This document shows, in pieces, positions 6,957 to 15,283 of a stretch of 15,450 bases of DNA. Positions within the stretch are counted from its first letter, which is position 1; each line of letters opens with the position of its first letter. The notes beneath the pieces are model-generated. The model searched no databases. It had not been told where the DNA came from and was given only the letters and a program-made list of their open reading frames with translations. Both the position numbers and the translations under genes were made by a program. Origin of the DNA: Bacillota bacterium (GTDB taxonomy: Bacteria; Bacillota; Dehalobacteriia; UBA4068); contig JAFSIU010000195.1 of NCBI GenBank assembly GCA_017439615.1, positions 1 to 15,450 on the forward strand. Direction: 5' to 3'.

Positions 6957-6985
6957 AATATAATGCAATCAAAGCAAAAAAACAA
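6957..6985 (-). promoter_or_regulatory. Possible promoter of the foldase gene
   Basis: TTGTTT (6985-6980), 17-nt spacer, TATATT (6962-6957) in the 98-nt gap after mfd. A TATAAT at 6938-6933 is an alternative -10 without a good -35; it would start transcription almost at the ribosome binding site. A weak 4-bp hairpin with seven Ts (6976-6997) might end mfd transcripts here. Confidence 0.35.
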
Positions 6986-7015
6986 GTCTATTTCTTGGGC
7001 AATACAGCGGCAAAA

Positions 7016-10000
7016 TCAAGCCTCATCCAAATCCGAAAGGAATCTGAGCAAAGCCGCTGTCAATTTGGCAGGTTCCTGAGAAGGCAGCTTATATTTCAAC
7101 TGCAATCCTGCATTTGTCCTGATATGCAGATCTTTTGGATAAAGCTTGGCCAAATTGGCAAGCTTTTCACCGGTGATGCTGTGATAAGGAGCAAAGTTGA
7201 TCTCTGCCACACTGTTCATATAGTTTTTGCTCTGTATAACAGAAGCTATGCAAAGCTTCTGTGCCAGATATTTTATCTTGCCCAAAGCCAAGAGATTTAT
7301 TACAGGTGAAGGCAGCTCACCGAAGCGGTCGAGCAATTCCTCGCGCAGCTGCTCCATATCATTTTCCGAAGCGACCGATGCTATCCTGCGATAGACCTCG
7401 AGCTTCAACAGCTCTTCGGGGATATAATCATCGGGGATAAAGGTTTTGAGCTGCAGCTCGAGCAAAGGCGCATTTCTTTCCTCCTGCAAGGTTATGCCGC
7501 CCGATTTTTGTCTTTCGACCTCTTGCGCTACCAATTTGCAATAAAGATCAAAACCGACTGCGGCAATATGCCCATGCTGTTCAGAGCCCAGAATATTGCC
7601 TGCACCGCGAATCTCCATATCGCGCATTGCGATGCGGAAGCCGGAACCAAGCTGAGTGAAATCACGAATAGAAATGAGTCGTTTGCGGGCAGTTTCATTG
7701 ATGACGCTGCCGGGAGCATAGGCAAAATAAGCAAATGCTTGACGGTTTGATCGGCCGACTCTGCCTCTTATCTGATAAAGCTGAGCAAGACCGAGCTTAT
7801 CCGCATTATCGACTATCAGAGTATTGACATTAGGCATATCAATACCGGATTCAATGATAGTGGTGCAAAGCAGGATATTGCTGCGATTTTCGACAAAATC
7901 CATCATCACCTGTTCAAGCTCCTGTTCCTTCATCTGCCCGTGAGCAATGCTGATCAAAGCTTCGGGAATGAGCATTTGCAGCTTTTCAGCCATCAGACGA
8001 ATATCCATAACTCTGTTATGCAGGAAGAAAACCTGACCACCGCGACTGAGCTCTCTTTCTATCGCATCCTTAATGACTCGGTCATTATATTCCAGAACAT
8101 AAGTCTGAACAGGCAGTCTGTCTTCGGGCGGCGTGGTGATGGCGCTCATATCGCGCATACCGACCATGGACATATGCAGGGTGCGAGGAATGGGCGTTGC
8201 AGAAAGTGTCAGCACATCGATATTATGCTTCAGCGTTTTTATTTTTTCCTTATGAGTAACACCGAAACGCTGTTCCTCATCAACTATCAAAAGGCCAAGA
8301 TCTCGGAACACGATATCCTTGCCAAGAATCTTATGAGTGCCTATCAGTATATCAATACTGCCGTTCAAAAGCTTTTGCTTGATTTCTTTGAGCTGCTTGG
8401 GAGGCGTGAATCGGCTTAGCACTGCTATATTCACGGGGAAGCCACGGAAACGCTCACAAAATGTCTCATAATGCTGCTGTGCCAATACGGTTGTCGGCAC
8501 GAGCACGGCAACCTGCTTGCTGTCGGCAGCGGCTTTGAAGGCTGCGCGCATAGCAATCTCTGTCTTGCCATAACCGACATCACCGCAAAGCAGTCTGTCC
8601 ATCGGGATCGGGCGTTCCATATCCGCACATATCTCCTGCCAGGACCTTACCTGATCGGGAGTCTCTTCATATTCAAAAGCATCCTCAAACTCCTTCTGCC
8701 AAGGGGTATCAGATGAAAAGGCAAAGCCCTTCGCCTGCTCCCTTTGTGCATAAAGTGTCAGCAAAGCATCGGCTATGTCCGCTGCAGCTTTGCGTACCTT
8801 GGCTTTGGCTCTTTCCCATTCATTGCCGGAAAGCTTGTTCACCTTGGGTGCATTGCCTTCATTGCCGATGTATTTGTGTATGGAATCGAGCTGGTCAATG
8901 GGCAGGAAAAGCCTGTCTGTGCCCGCGTATTCAATGAGGATATAATCGCGGGCTGCATTGTCAAGCGTGAGATGCTGCACACCCATATAACGACCTATGC
9001 CATGTGTGATATGCACAACATAATCACCGATTTCCAGTTCATTGAAGCTGCTGATTTTTTCGCCTTCGGAGCGGCGTCGCTTGACGGATTTTCTCGCTTC
9101 TGTTCCGAGCAGTTCTTTTTCTGTAATCACTGCCAATTGCATCTGTTCACAGTCAAAGCCACCCGCAAAGCCGCTTTGCAGAAGCTCTATGCCGCCGAGA
9201 TTGAATTCGGAGATGAGTTCCTTCAGGCGCTTGATACGCAGCTCGGAGCTGGCAGCAAAAATAATGCGCCTGCCCTTCCCGGCAAAAAATGCAATATCCT
9301 CCTGCAAAAGCTGAGGATTATTATAATAAACAGGCAAAGAACGAGTTGCAAGCGTTACGCTTGCTTTCAAAGGCAAGCCGAAATTATGCGGAAACTGACC
9401 ACATAAAAAGATATTTTTTTCCTGCAAGTTTTCCTGCAATTCCTCAAGGCTGAAATAATTATTCCAGACTGAAGGCAGCAGTCTCCCCGCCTCTATCATT
9501 TCGTGATAACGACTTTCAGCAGCTTTCAGCACTGCCATAAATTCTTTTTTCACTGCATCAGGCTCACAGATATAAAGCTCATCAGATGCAAAATAATCGC
9601 AGATAGAAACAGGCTTATCATAAAGATATGCCGTGAAGCGCTCCGCATTGAAATCGACTATGCCCTGTTCGAGACGCTCAATTATTGATACATATTCCTT
9701 TTGCAGAGTGCGGGCAGGCTCGGGAGAAAGCTTGGCTGTTACTGCAGCAAGCTCCTGTCTTATTTTTTTAGCAGCACTTTCCGCAGTTCCGGCGCTCATC
9801 GGTAAAAGTGCAGCAGGTGCAAGCAATGCATCCTCCAGTTCTTCATGGCTGCGCTGTGTAGCTTTATTGAAATGCCTGATGCTTTCTATCTCATCATCGA
9901 AAAAGTCTATACGCAGAGGCTCTGCATGATTGGGAGGGAAAATATCTATGATACTGCCTCGAACACAGAATTCACCCTCAGCAGAAACTGAGCTTGTCTG

Positions 10001-10498
10001 TGAATAGCCGCAGGCTGTCAATTTACGCCGCAGCATACGCATATCGGTATGCATACCGCATTGCAGATATATATGTGATTCCAGAAAGGTTTTTCTGGAC
10101 GCCCATTTACGGCGCAGGGCTGAGGCCGTTGTAACCACTGTCAGCTCATCACCGCGACAAAGCTGCGAAAGAATTCTGATGCAGCTGTTCGTAAGTGCGG
10201 GATCGCTGTCGGTCAATTCCAGCGCCACGGATTCATGCGGTAAAAACAATTCTATCTGTCTGCCGCGATGCAGGGCACACAAATTGCGATAAAGCTCAGA
10301 GGCTGACTTGACATCGGGAGCGATCACAAGCGCAGGTTTTGCCTCATTTCGTTTTTGCAAAGCGGTGAGCCATATCGCCTGCACTGATGAAGGCACGGAA
10401 AACAAAGCTGCATTGCCATAAGCGAGTGCAGCTTCGATCTCATCATATATACTCATTGCCTTACAGGCTTTTATCACATCATCAACGATGACAGGCAT
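7016..10498 (-). CDS. mfd: Transcription-repair coupling factor Mfd
   Basis: A DNA translocase that removes stalled RNA polymerase at lesions and recruits UvrA. At 1160 residues it has the usual family length and appears intact. Visible parts in order: UvrB-like N-terminal region (about 20-330, including [14 protein letters not shown] at 177-190); RNA-polymerase-interacting CarD-like domain (about 485-550, [19 protein letters not shown]); helicase domain with Walker [10 protein letters not shown] (639-647), DEEQ box (740-743) and [12 protein letters not shown] (766-777); second RecA-like lobe with [12 protein letters not shown] (879-890) and QIRGRVGRS (909-917); then the translocation motif and a C-terminal UvrA-masking domain (about 1010-1160). 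The ATG directly follows the pth stop codon (TAAATG, no gap) and its ribosome binding site, GGAAGGA, lies within the last codons of pth, so the two are translationally coupled. This pth-mfd order is conserved in Firmicutes. Confidence 0.98.
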   Translation of the reverse strand: MPVIVDDVIKACKAMSIYDEIEAALAYGNAALFSVPSSVQAIWLTALQKRNEAKPALVIAPDVKSASELYRNLCALHRGRQIELFLPHESVALELTDSDPALTNSCIRILSQLCRGDELTVVTTASALRRKWASRKTFLESHIYLQCGMHTDMRMLRRKLTACGYSQTSSVSAEGEFCVRGSIIDIFPPNHAEPLRIDFFDDEIESIRHFNKATQRSHEELEDALLAPAALLPMSAGTAESAAKKIRQELAAVTAKLSPEPARTLQKEYVSIIERLEQGIVDFNAERFTAYLYDKPVSICDYFASDELYICEPDAVKKEFMAVLKAAESRYHEMIEAGRLLPSVWNNYFSLEELQENLQEKNIFLCGQFPHNFGLPLKASVTLATRSLPVYYNNPQLLQEDIAFFAGKGRRIIFAASSELRIKRLKELISEFNLGGIELLQSGFAGGFDCEQMQLAVITEKELLGTEARKSVKRRRSEGEKISSFNELEIGDYVVHITHGIGRYMGVQHLTLDNAARDYILIEYAGTDRLFLPIDQLDSIHKYIGNEGNAPKVNKLSGNEWERAKAKVRKAAADIADALLTLYAQREQAKGFAFSSDTPWQKEFEDAFEYEETPDQVRSWQEICADMERPIPMDRLLCGDVGYGKTEIAMRAAFKAAADSKQVAVLVPTTVLAQQHYETFCERFRGFPVNIAVLSRFTPPKQLKEIKQKLLNGSIDILIGTHKILGKDIVFRDLGLLIVDEEQRFGVTHKEKIKTLKHNIDVLTLSATPIPRTLHMSMVGMRDMSAITTPPEDRLPVQTYVLEYNDRVIKDAIERELSRGGQVFFLHNRVMDIRLMAEKLQMLIPEALISIAHGQMKEQELEQVMMDFVENRSNILLCTTIIESGIDMPNVNTLIVDNADKLGLAQLYQIRGRVGRSNRQAFAYFAYAPGSVINETARKRLISIRDFTQLGSGFRIAMRDMEIRGAGNILGSEQHGHIAAVGFDLYCKLVAQEVERQKSGGITLQEERNAPLLELQLKTFIPDDYIPEELLKLEVYRRIASVASENDMEQLREELLDRFGELPSPVINLLALGKIKYLAQKLCIASVIQSKNYMNSVAEINFAPYHSITGEKLANLAKLYPKDLHIRTNAGLQLKYKLPSQEPAKLTAALLRFLSDLDEA

Positions 10499-11113
10499 TT
10501 ATTCCTTCCTTTCTGTGCTTTCAGATTCGGCTTTTTTGGGCTTGGCTTCCTTTTCCCTGATATTATATCTGTTCATAGCTTCCTGTATGCCTGATTCTGT
10601 CCAGCAAAGAGCGGCCTCTGCAGCTGTTTTTGCCGCGCTGAGCATATTCTCAAGCTCTTCCTTTTCAAAACGCTGCAGAACATAATCAACAGTATTCCCG
10701 ACAAGCGGATGTCCGATGCCGATTTTAAGACGATTCAGCTTGTCGGTGCCAAGCTGTTCAATGCAGGATGCCATTCCATTATGCCCGCCTGCCGAGCCGC
10801 TGCGGCGGAAACGCAGAGTGCAGGGTAAAAGATCCATATCATCATAAATTATGAGAATATCCTCGGGATCAAGCTTGTAGAAATTAGCCGCTTCCTGCAG
10901 CGCGTAGCCTGAAAGATTCATAAAGGTCTGCGGTTTTAAGAGCAAAAGTCTTTCACCCTTATAAATCCCCTGTGCGAAAAATGCACGGAAGTTTTCTCTG
11001 TCAAAAGAGACATTTAAAGCAGCAGCCAAGGCATCCATTGCCATAAAGCCTGCATTATGTCTTGTTGCTTCATATTTCAAACCGGGATTTCCAAGTCCGG
11101 CAATCAGTTTCAT
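10499..11113 (-). CDS. pth: Peptidyl-tRNA hydrolase
   Basis: Releases peptides from prematurely dropped peptidyl-tRNA in the cytoplasm. Numbered from the ATG at 11113 (204 residues), the family signature LIAGLGNPGLKYEATRHNAGF is at 3-23. Active-site residues matching the E. coli enzyme are Asn9, catalytic His19, Asn66 (QTFMNLSG), Asp92 (IYDDMDL) and Asn112 (GGHNG). The C-terminal 30 residues are charged and dispensable-looking (KEAKPKKAESESTERKE). I choose the ATG at 11113, which gives the usual MKLIAGLGNPG start, because GGAG (11126-11123) is 9 nt away; an in-frame GTG at 11119 would be only 3 nt away. It has its own promoter at 11141-11169 after a terminator, and mfd follows with no gap. 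In Bacillus subtilis this gene is spoVC, also upstream of mfd. Confidence 0.97.
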   Translation of the reverse strand: MKLIAGLGNPGLKYEATRHNAGFMAMDALAAALNVSFDRENFRAFFAQGIYKGERLLLLKPQTFMNLSGYALQEAANFYKLDPEDILIIYDDMDLLPCTLRFRRSGSAGGHNGMASCIEQLGTDKLNRLKIGIGHPLVGNTVDYVLQRFEKEELENMLSAAKTAAEAALCWTESGIQEAMNRYNIREKEAKPKKAESESTERKE

Positions 11114-11122
11114 ATTCACACT

Positions 11123-11126
11123 CTCC
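11123..11126 (-). promoter_or_regulatory. Ribosome binding site deciding the pth start
   Basis: GGAG lies 9 nt from the ATG at 11113 and 3 nt from the in-frame GTG at 11119. A short CTCC (11134-11131) upstream could pair with it (4 bp, 6-nt loop), which may lower translation slightly. Confidence 0.6.
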
Positions 11127-11140
11127 TTTTTCGGAGTTAT

Positions 11141-11169
11141 ATTTTAGCATAAGAGCCTGCAAAATGCAA
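11141..11169 (-). promoter_or_regulatory. Predicted sigma-A promoter of pth-mfd
   Basis: TTGCAT (11169-11164), 17-nt spacer ending in TGC (an extended -10), then TAAAAT (11146-11141). Predicted start near 11134 and a leader of about 20 nt. It sits immediately downstream of the terminator at 11171-11196. Confidence 0.65.
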
Positions 11170-11170
11170 A

Positions 11171-11196
11171 TCGGCGACAGTCAAAACTGCCGCCGA
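11171..11196 (-). terminator. Intrinsic terminator after the Spo0A-like gene
   Basis: An 11-bp stem TCGGCGGCAGT / ACTGTCGCCGA (one G-T wobble) with a TTTG loop, starting 7 nt after the stop codon. The following tract (TTTGCATTTTG) is interrupted, so termination may be partial. Confidence 0.7.
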
Positions 11197-11203
11197 AGAT
11201 ATA

Positions 11204-11959
11204 CTATTTCCTGACAATTTGCAGCAGGTTGGGCAGAAAAATGCTGTTTGACGGTCTTTCATTCAGAATTATTCCATATTCAGCAAAAACAGCTTTCATC
11301 GCAGCACCGTCATCAACTTCCCACGCGGCTTTGACAGCAGAACGAATATTTTTCTCAACCGTCTGCGAATTGACATTCAAATGCCTTTCGCCTATCCGAA
11401 CATAAAGCTCTTTGCCCAAAGCATGCATAAGCTCAGAATCTCTGTCGAGCAAGCGTGTAGCCGAGATAATATAGGATCTGCCTTTTGTACCGGGCTTTAA
11501 GCCCATCTTTCCCAAAATCAGATCAAGCTTTGCTTCCGGAAAATGATGTCTCTGCTCTGATACCTGTTCACCATTGTGCTCTGCTATGATATGTGAGTGC
11601 AGGCATTCGAGGGATATAGGCTTAGGCATAAAATATCTTCTGCTGTTTTCTTCAAGCCTGCGGGAGATAGCCTTGTTATAAGGCAGTGCGGACAGCATAA
11701 TAACATAAGGCTGACGGGATAAAGGCATTTTGTCTATGCCATCTGTAACAAATAATCCGTCATAATATGGCATTGCCAGATCAAGAATAACAAAATCCAA
11801 GTCCTGACTTTCTATCATGCGCATTGCATCTCTGCCGTTATAAACACAGCCGCATACTTCATATTCAGGCAGAAGATTGAAATAATCACGCATTATATTG
11901 GCATAAGCTCTGTCATCATCGGCAATCAAAAGACGGATACGATCATTTAAAACAGCCAT
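11204..11959 (-). CDS. Spo0A-like response regulator
   Basis: A 251-residue two-domain regulator. The receiver (8-125) has the acidic pocket D14-D16, phosphoacceptor Asp60 in ILDLAMPYYDG, Ser90 and Lys113 (MPKP), so it should be phosphorylatable. The C-terminal part (142-250) aligns by eye with the Spo0A DNA-binding domain: LGKMGLKPGTKGRSYI, LYVRIGERH, NSQTVEKNIRSAVKAAW, then NERPSNSIFLPNL (compare KPTNSEFI). Spo0A is the master regulator of sporulation in Firmicutes, normally next to spoIVB. Here the neighbours differ and the recognition helix is altered (Glu202 kept, Lys203 and Ser207 replacing Arg and His of B. subtilis), so I call it Spo0A-like: either the diverged sole Spo0A or a paralogue. 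It starts 6 nt after the zinc-finger gene and has no good ribosome binding site (AAGG is 15 nt away), suggesting translational coupling. Confidence 0.85.
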   Translation of the reverse strand: MAVLNDRIRLLIADDDRAYANIMRDYFNLLPEYEVCGCVYNGRDAMRMIESQDLDFVILDLAMPYYDGLFVTDGIDKMPLSRQPYVIMLSALPYNKAISRRLEENSRRYFMPKPISLECLHSHIIAEHNGEQVSEQRHHFPEAKLDLILGKMGLKPGTKGRSYIISATRLLDRDSELMHALGKELYVRIGERHLNVNSQTVEKNIRSAVKAAWEVDDGAAMKAVFAEYGIILNERPSNSIFLPNLLQIVRK

Positions 11960-11965
11960 AATATT

Positions 11966-12823
11966 TTACTTTACCTTTTTCTTGTTATCGCTGCGGTGTC
12001 TTTCTCTGAAGACGACCACATTATAATGATTGCGGCATTTGGTGGAGCAGAATTCACTGCGATTGTTTTCATTATAATAAATATCTCCGCAGCGTTTGCA
12101 GCGTTTCAAGGGAGAAGGCTGTTTGTCTGCCGGGCATTGTGCCTGAGAATAAGTGAAAAGCAGCAAAGTACGCAGGCTGTCCATTTCATAGCTGCAGTGC
12201 AGAGCGGATTTGAAGGAGATATGCATTGAAAGACCGAGGCTCTCCTTCAGCTCAAGACGGCGCTTGAGATCGCGAGCCATTTTTTCGGATAAATCAGGTT
12301 TTGCCATTTCTTCACCGCAGCAATAGTGTTCATAAAGAGCGAGCAGCATGGTTGCTGTCCATGCAACAGGTTCGCCATAGAACTTGGAAAAAACCTTATT
12401 GAAAACTGCATCACGGTTTGTAAGCTGAGCAATTGAATTCTGTACCAATTCAGAACCCTGTGGGAAAAAGCAGGCGATATAATCCTTGGTCGCAACCATT
12501 TTTTCGCTGCTGACATAGCCTGCATAACGCAGATATGTCACCTGTTGTTCCTGAAAATCGATATCGGCAGGCAAAGCAGTCAGCCAACCGATAACACCAT
12601 AATGGCTGACAAAATCAAGGCATACTTCCTCTGCACTTTCTTTCGCTGCCAGACGCCTGCCGCAATTAAGCGCATAGCAAAGCATCTCATTTCTTTCGGC
12701 TACTGCATCATACATCATCATCAGAGCATTTTCTGCCGGCATTATATAGCCATCGTGGATACGGTATTCTGACCAGCGTATCCAATTGCCGTTCATCTGA
12801 GCAAAAATACTTCCAGAATTCAT
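11966..12823 (-). CDS. Uncharacterised protein with C-terminal four-cysteine (CGNR-like) zinc finger
   Basis: A 285-residue protein I do not recognise as a named family. The first 230 residues are mixed alpha/beta with no clear motif. The C-terminus has CKRCGDIYYNENNRSEFCSTKCRNH (Cys242, 245, 259, 263), resembling CGNR-type treble-clef fingers (C-x2-C, then [SN]N-x2-R-x-[FW]CS, then C-x-N). It is followed by a basic tail (RERHRSDNKKKVK), which suggests nucleic-acid binding. The start is placed at ATG 12823 because GGAGGGGAGA (12835-12826) lies just before it; the longer frame from 12847 would put that site inside the gene. It is the first gene of an operon with the Spo0A-like regulator, behind a strong promoter with a palindrome over its -10, so it could regulate itself or act with the regulator. 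Function unknown. Confidence 0.8.
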   Translation of the reverse strand: MNSGSIFAQMNGNWIRWSEYRIHDGYIMPAENALMMMYDAVAERNEMLCYALNCGRRLAAKESAEEVCLDFVSHYGVIGWLTALPADIDFQEQQVTYLRYAGYVSSEKMVATKDYIACFFPQGSELVQNSIAQLTNRDAVFNKVFSKFYGEPVAWTATMLLALYEHYCCGEEMAKPDLSEKMARDLKRRLELKESLGLSMHISFKSALHCSYEMDSLRTLLLFTYSQAQCPADKQPSPLKRCKRCGDIYYNENNRSEFCSTKCRNHYNVVVFRERHRSDNKKKVK

Positions 12824-12825
12824 TG

Positions 12826-12835
12826 TCTCCCCTCC
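12826..12835 (-). promoter_or_regulatory. Strong ribosome binding site deciding the zinc-finger gene start
   Basis: GGAGGGGAGA ends 2 nt before the ATG at 12823, with its GGAGG core 7-8 nt away. It falls inside the reading frame that begins at 12847, so that upstream ATG is very unlikely to be used. Confidence 0.85.
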
Positions 12836-12857
12836 AAAAATATGCAATCAGTGTAAT

Positions 12858-12883
12858 TGCAATAATATAGTTATATTATTGCA
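12858..12883 (-). promoter_or_regulatory. Perfect palindrome over the -10 and start site: candidate operator
   Basis: TGCAATAATATA, a 2-bp centre, then its exact reverse complement TATATTATTGCA. The 26-bp site covers the extended -10 (TGCAATAAT) and the likely transcription start of the zinc-finger/Spo0A-like operon. This is the expected position for a dimeric repressor. The RNA could also form a hairpin, but no T run follows, so a terminator is unlikely. Confidence 0.6.
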
Positions 12884-12903
12884 TCGGATGAAAATTTTGT
12901 CAA
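12875..12903 (-). promoter_or_regulatory. Sigma-A promoter of the zinc-finger/Spo0A-like operon
   Basis: TTGACA (12903-12898), 17-nt spacer ending in TGC, AATAAT (12880-12875). The -35 is perfect and the -10 is of extended type. Predicted start near 12868, leader about 45 nt. Confidence 0.7.
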
Positions 12904-12927
12904 TATTTGATGCAAAGTCTCAAATAT
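12903..12927. repeat. Inverted repeat just upstream of the -35 element
   Basis: ATATTTGA (12903-12910), 9-bp spacer, TCAAATAT (12920-12927): perfect 8-bp arms whose centres are about 17 bp apart. It ends on the outer base of the -35, a place where regulators bind. It is AT-rich, so chance is possible. Confidence 0.4.
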
Positions 12928-12968
12928 CAAACTATATTCATTTCAAAACGGGATATGACGATGCTTGC

Positions 12969-13003
12969 AAAAAACACCTCACGTTTGAAAACGGAAGGTG
13001 TTT
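12969..13003 (-). terminator. Intrinsic terminator after the nitroreductase gene
   Basis: Stem AAACACCT / AGGTGTTT (8 bp) enclosing a second short stem (CGTT/AACG) across a 2-by-2 internal mismatch, followed on the minus strand by a run of Ts. It lies about 45 nt after the stop codon of the nitroreductase gene. Confidence 0.8.
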
Positions 13004-13048
13004 GGATTTCATAAAACTTTATTTCTCAATAAACTGTTTCGAATGAAT

Positions 13049-13873
13049 TCAACTGATTTCATAGCTCGCTATATATTCCAGATTTTCAGGATGCGAAAGA
13101 GGAGGCTCTTCAATAATCAGACGGCAGGTTTTACCCTCGGCTGACATTGTCAATTCAAAGTGAGCAAGAGCGATGCCCATATCAACTTTTTGTATATCGC
13201 AAAGCGGTCTGTTGGTCAGCTGCGGCACGATATTTTTATAAAAATGCACTTTATCCCCTGCCAGCACAAGACGCCACGGCTGATTATTGATAGCAGAGGG
13301 AGCAAGATGTACCATTTCCACCGCATCAGCAAAAATACCTGCCTGCTCATAGCAGACCGATTTATCAAAGCTGTCGGCAAAGCAGATTTTTTCAAAATCC
13401 ATACGCTCATCACCTTTGACGCTTTTGCGCATCATGGTTTCGCGTACAGACATTTTCTCAGCCTTATATCCGATAGGACTGACGAGCATCATAACCTCAG
13501 CAGCATCATTATCCACTTCCATTGCTTTCTCGAAAGCGGGGCGGTCCATTGTGGAGGCGAGCATAACTGTGGCAAGCCCAAGTGCTTCGGCATAGAGGCA
13601 GAATTTTTCGAATTCATAGCCGAAGGCAAGCTCAGATTGGGGAATATGCTTGACCTTTGCCCCGACATAGACACTCTCGCCAACCAGAACAGGACTGGTA
13701 AGCGAATACTGTTTGGCATCGAGAATACGGAATTCAACAGGAATACCAAATGGGTTATCAAGCTGCTGCAAATATGCTTCCAGCTTCTGCAGGGTTTCAG
13801 GCTTGACGGGCTCTTTCTTAAAAGTGCGGACACTTCTTCTTTGGCGGATCATTGCCTTTAAATCATATTCCAT
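13049..13873 (-). CDS. Nitroreductase family protein (TM1586-like)
   Basis: A probable FMN-dependent NAD(P)H oxidoreductase of the nitroreductase fold, substrate unknown. Numbered from the upstream ATG at 13882: MIRQRRSVRTFKKEPV (11-26) is the N-terminal FMN-phosphate motif; about 85-110 is the helix region FEKFCLYAEALGLATVML; LAPSAINNQPWRLVL (193-207) is the second family motif, here in the C-terminal half. This order, two halves joined in one roughly 275-residue chain, fits the TM1586-type subgroup rather than short homodimeric nitroreductases. The first ATG abuts the ribosome binding site AAGAAAGG (13890-13883, no spacing); the ATG at codon 4 (13873) is 9 nt away, so I place the start there (274 residues). 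Single-gene unit with its own TTGACA promoter and terminator. No sign of damage. Confidence 0.88.
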   Translation of the reverse strand: MEYDLKAMIRQRRSVRTFKKEPVKPETLQKLEAYLQQLDNPFGIPVEFRILDAKQYSLTSPVLVGESVYVGAKVKHIPQSELAFGYEFEKFCLYAEALGLATVMLASTMDRPAFEKAMEVDNDAAEVMMLVSPIGYKAEKMSVRETMMRKSVKGDERMDFEKICFADSFDKSVCYEQAGIFADAVEMVHLAPSAINNQPWRLVLAGDKVHFYKNIVPQLTNRPLCDIQKVDMGIALAHFELTMSAEGKTCRLIIEEPPLSHPENLEYIASYEIS

Positions 13874-13916
13874 ATTTGCCATCCTTTCTTATACAATATA
13901 TTCATATCTACTACAC

Positions 13917-13944
13917 AGTATAAATATGCAAAGAGCTTTGTCAA
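13917..13944 (-). promoter_or_regulatory. Sigma-A promoter of the nitroreductase gene
   Basis: TTGACA (13944-13939), 16-nt spacer, TATACT (13922-13917). Predicted start near 13910, leader about 35 nt. It begins right after the terminator of the DegV gene. Confidence 0.7.
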
Positions 13945-13946
13945 GC

Positions 13947-13983
13947 AAAAAAACAAGGGAGAAGCGGTAATCGCTTCTCCCTT
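13947..13983 (-). terminator. Intrinsic terminator after the DegV gene
   Basis: Perfect 12-bp stem AAGGGAGAAGCG / CGCTTCTCCCTT with a 5-nt loop, followed on the minus strand by G and seven Ts. It starts about 33 nt after the DegV stop codon. One of the strongest terminators in the window. Confidence 0.95.
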
Positions 13984-14015
13984 AATATTATTTGCATAGT
14001 ATTAGACAATATGCT

Positions 14016-14873
14016 CTATTCAGCAGATATGCCTACTATACCAAAAGCACCGGGGCCGCCATGACAGGTAATAACACAACCTGTTTTGACCCATGTGATG
14101 CTTTTGATGCCCTGCTCCTTGGCAGTAGCTTCTGCAAGCTGTTTGATATCATCCTCGAGATAGGGTGAGTGAATGAAATATACATGATCTTTCTGCAAAT
14201 TATATTGTTCAATATAATCGCATATCAGCTTTGGAACAACTTTTTTCAAAGCACCGCGATATTTTTTAGCAGCGATCAGCTTGCCGTCAATGATATCTAT
14301 ACAAGGATGCAAACTCAGGATATTACCAACCAGAGCGACAGCATTGCTGACTCTGCCGCCTGCACGCAGATAATCAAGGTTTCTGGGTATAAAACACATT
14401 TTTGTTTTTTCGGCAATACTTTTAGCAGCGGCAGTTGCCTCCTCCACAGTCATATCCGGATTTTGCTTCAAAAGCTCTGCCACTGCCAGAACGACCGAAT
14501 ACTGCCCGACTGAAACATGCTTTGTGTCTACACTTGTTACATAATCACGCCCCTCAGAGGCGATCAGTGCATTTTGATATGAACAAGTGGTTACAGCCGA
14601 ATAAGCAAGATGGAGTATCTTTTTCTCGGGATAAAGACGGTGTATCTCATCAAACACTGTCATGAAATCATGCGGAGAACAGGCACTTGTGCTTGGGACC
14701 TTGCCTGTGCGGTCATAATATGCACAAACCTCTTCGGGAGGGAACTCGCCATCATTTAAAGTCTCTGCACCCATTGAAACATGCATCGGAGATAAGAAAA
14801 TGCCATATTCTTCGGCAATCTCAGGGGTGATATCCGAACCGGTTTCCGCTACCAAAATAATATTGTTTTCCAT
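14016..14873 (-). CDS. DegV family fatty-acid-binding protein (FakB-like)
   Basis: A cytoplasmic protein that holds a fatty acid, in characterised cases presenting it to the kinase FakA for phosphorylation. At 285 residues it has the usual length. N-terminal EDD-like domain starts ILVAETGSDITPEIA (6-20). The lipid-headgroup residues expected from FakB are present: Thr62 in VPSTSA, Ser92 in LAYSAVTT, and His271 in CHGGPGAFG. The YLRAGGRVS motif (168-176) is also typical. The first signature is TGSD rather than the more frequent TDST/TDSSAD. ATG at 14873 is supported by AAAGG 7 nt upstream. It stands alone between its own promoter and a strong terminator; no fakA (DAK domain) gene is in the window. 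Which fatty acid it binds cannot be seen. Confidence 0.93.
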   Translation of the reverse strand: MENNIILVAETGSDITPEIAEEYGIFLSPMHVSMGAETLNDGEFPPEEVCAYYDRTGKVPSTSACSPHDFMTVFDEIHRLYPEKKILHLAYSAVTTCSYQNALIASEGRDYVTSVDTKHVSVGQYSVVLAVAELLKQNPDMTVEEATAAAKSIAEKTKMCFIPRNLDYLRAGGRVSNAVALVGNILSLHPCIDIIDGKLIAAKKYRGALKKVVPKLICDYIEQYNLQKDHVYFIHSPYLEDDIKQLAEATAKEQGIKSITWVKTGCVITCHGGPGAFGIVGISAE

Positions 14874-14879
14874 TCATTT

Positions 14880-15234
14880 TCCTTTCTTCATCAAAAAAAC
14901 TTATTTACAAAAGATAGTATAAAAATATCCAAAACAATCTGCATTTTTTATTCAGCAATTCAAACAGGATATGAGGCACAGGCAATAGTTTAGTATAAAA
15001 CTTACCTTCATACATTACATGTAAAACAGAGTGATTGTCAAGTTTTTTCTTTATACAAGGAGAATCTCAAGTGTAATATATTTATTCCGCATATTCCGGC
15101 TTCGAATTCCTCATTCGTTATAATATAAAAGTGTCTGTGTTGCAGGCATTTTCTTGTATAATCCCGATACCATAGATGCCGCCTTTGGCGGCAAATCATC
15201 CGCGCAACGGATACCTTAGCTTCTTCAGTATTAC
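14880..15234. other. Intergenic region without a recognised gene
   Basis: About 355 bases of mostly AT-rich DNA upstream of the DegV gene. Besides one predicted promoter (15014-15041), with a 10-bp palindrome TTACATGTAA (15016-15025) over its -10, I see only a small hairpin TGCCGCC-TTT-GGCGGCA (15177-15193) without a T run, and isolated TATAAT-like sequences (15119-15124 and 15157-15162, plus strand) lacking good -35 partners. No credible protein frame. Confidence 0.6.
15014..15041 (-). promoter_or_regulatory. Predicted promoter of the DegV gene
   Basis: TTGACA (15041-15036), 16-nt spacer, TGTAAT (15019-15014). It would give a leader of about 135 nt without obvious structure. A closer TATACT (14921-14916) lacks a matching -35, so I prefer this site. 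Confidence 0.45.
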
Positions 15235-15283
15235 CTATTACTTTTCACTAAAACCGACACTTGGTTTTAGTGAAAAGTAATAG
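15235..15283. repeat. Perfect 21-bp inverted repeat
   Basis: Arms 15235-15255 and 15263-15283 are exact reverse complements of 21 nt, separated by a 7-nt loop GACACTT. The arms are AT-rich (ending AAAACC / GGTTTT). No T run beyond the stem, so it does not look like an ordinary terminator. It could be a mobile-element end, a REP-like unit or a structured RNA. Confidence 0.8.

Noticed and set aside
6976..6997. Intrinsic terminator after mfd
   Set aside because: Stem is only 4 bp (CAAG/CTTG) before seven Ts; too weak to list as a terminator on its own.
12896..12904. Spo0A binding box (TGTCGAA-like) at TTTTGTCAA
   Set aside because: It lacks the central G of the box and coincides exactly with the perfect -35 hexamer TTGACA, which explains it better.
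15177..15193. Terminator at the GCCGCC-TTT-GGCGGC hairpin
   Set aside because: No T run on either strand and no gene ending nearby.
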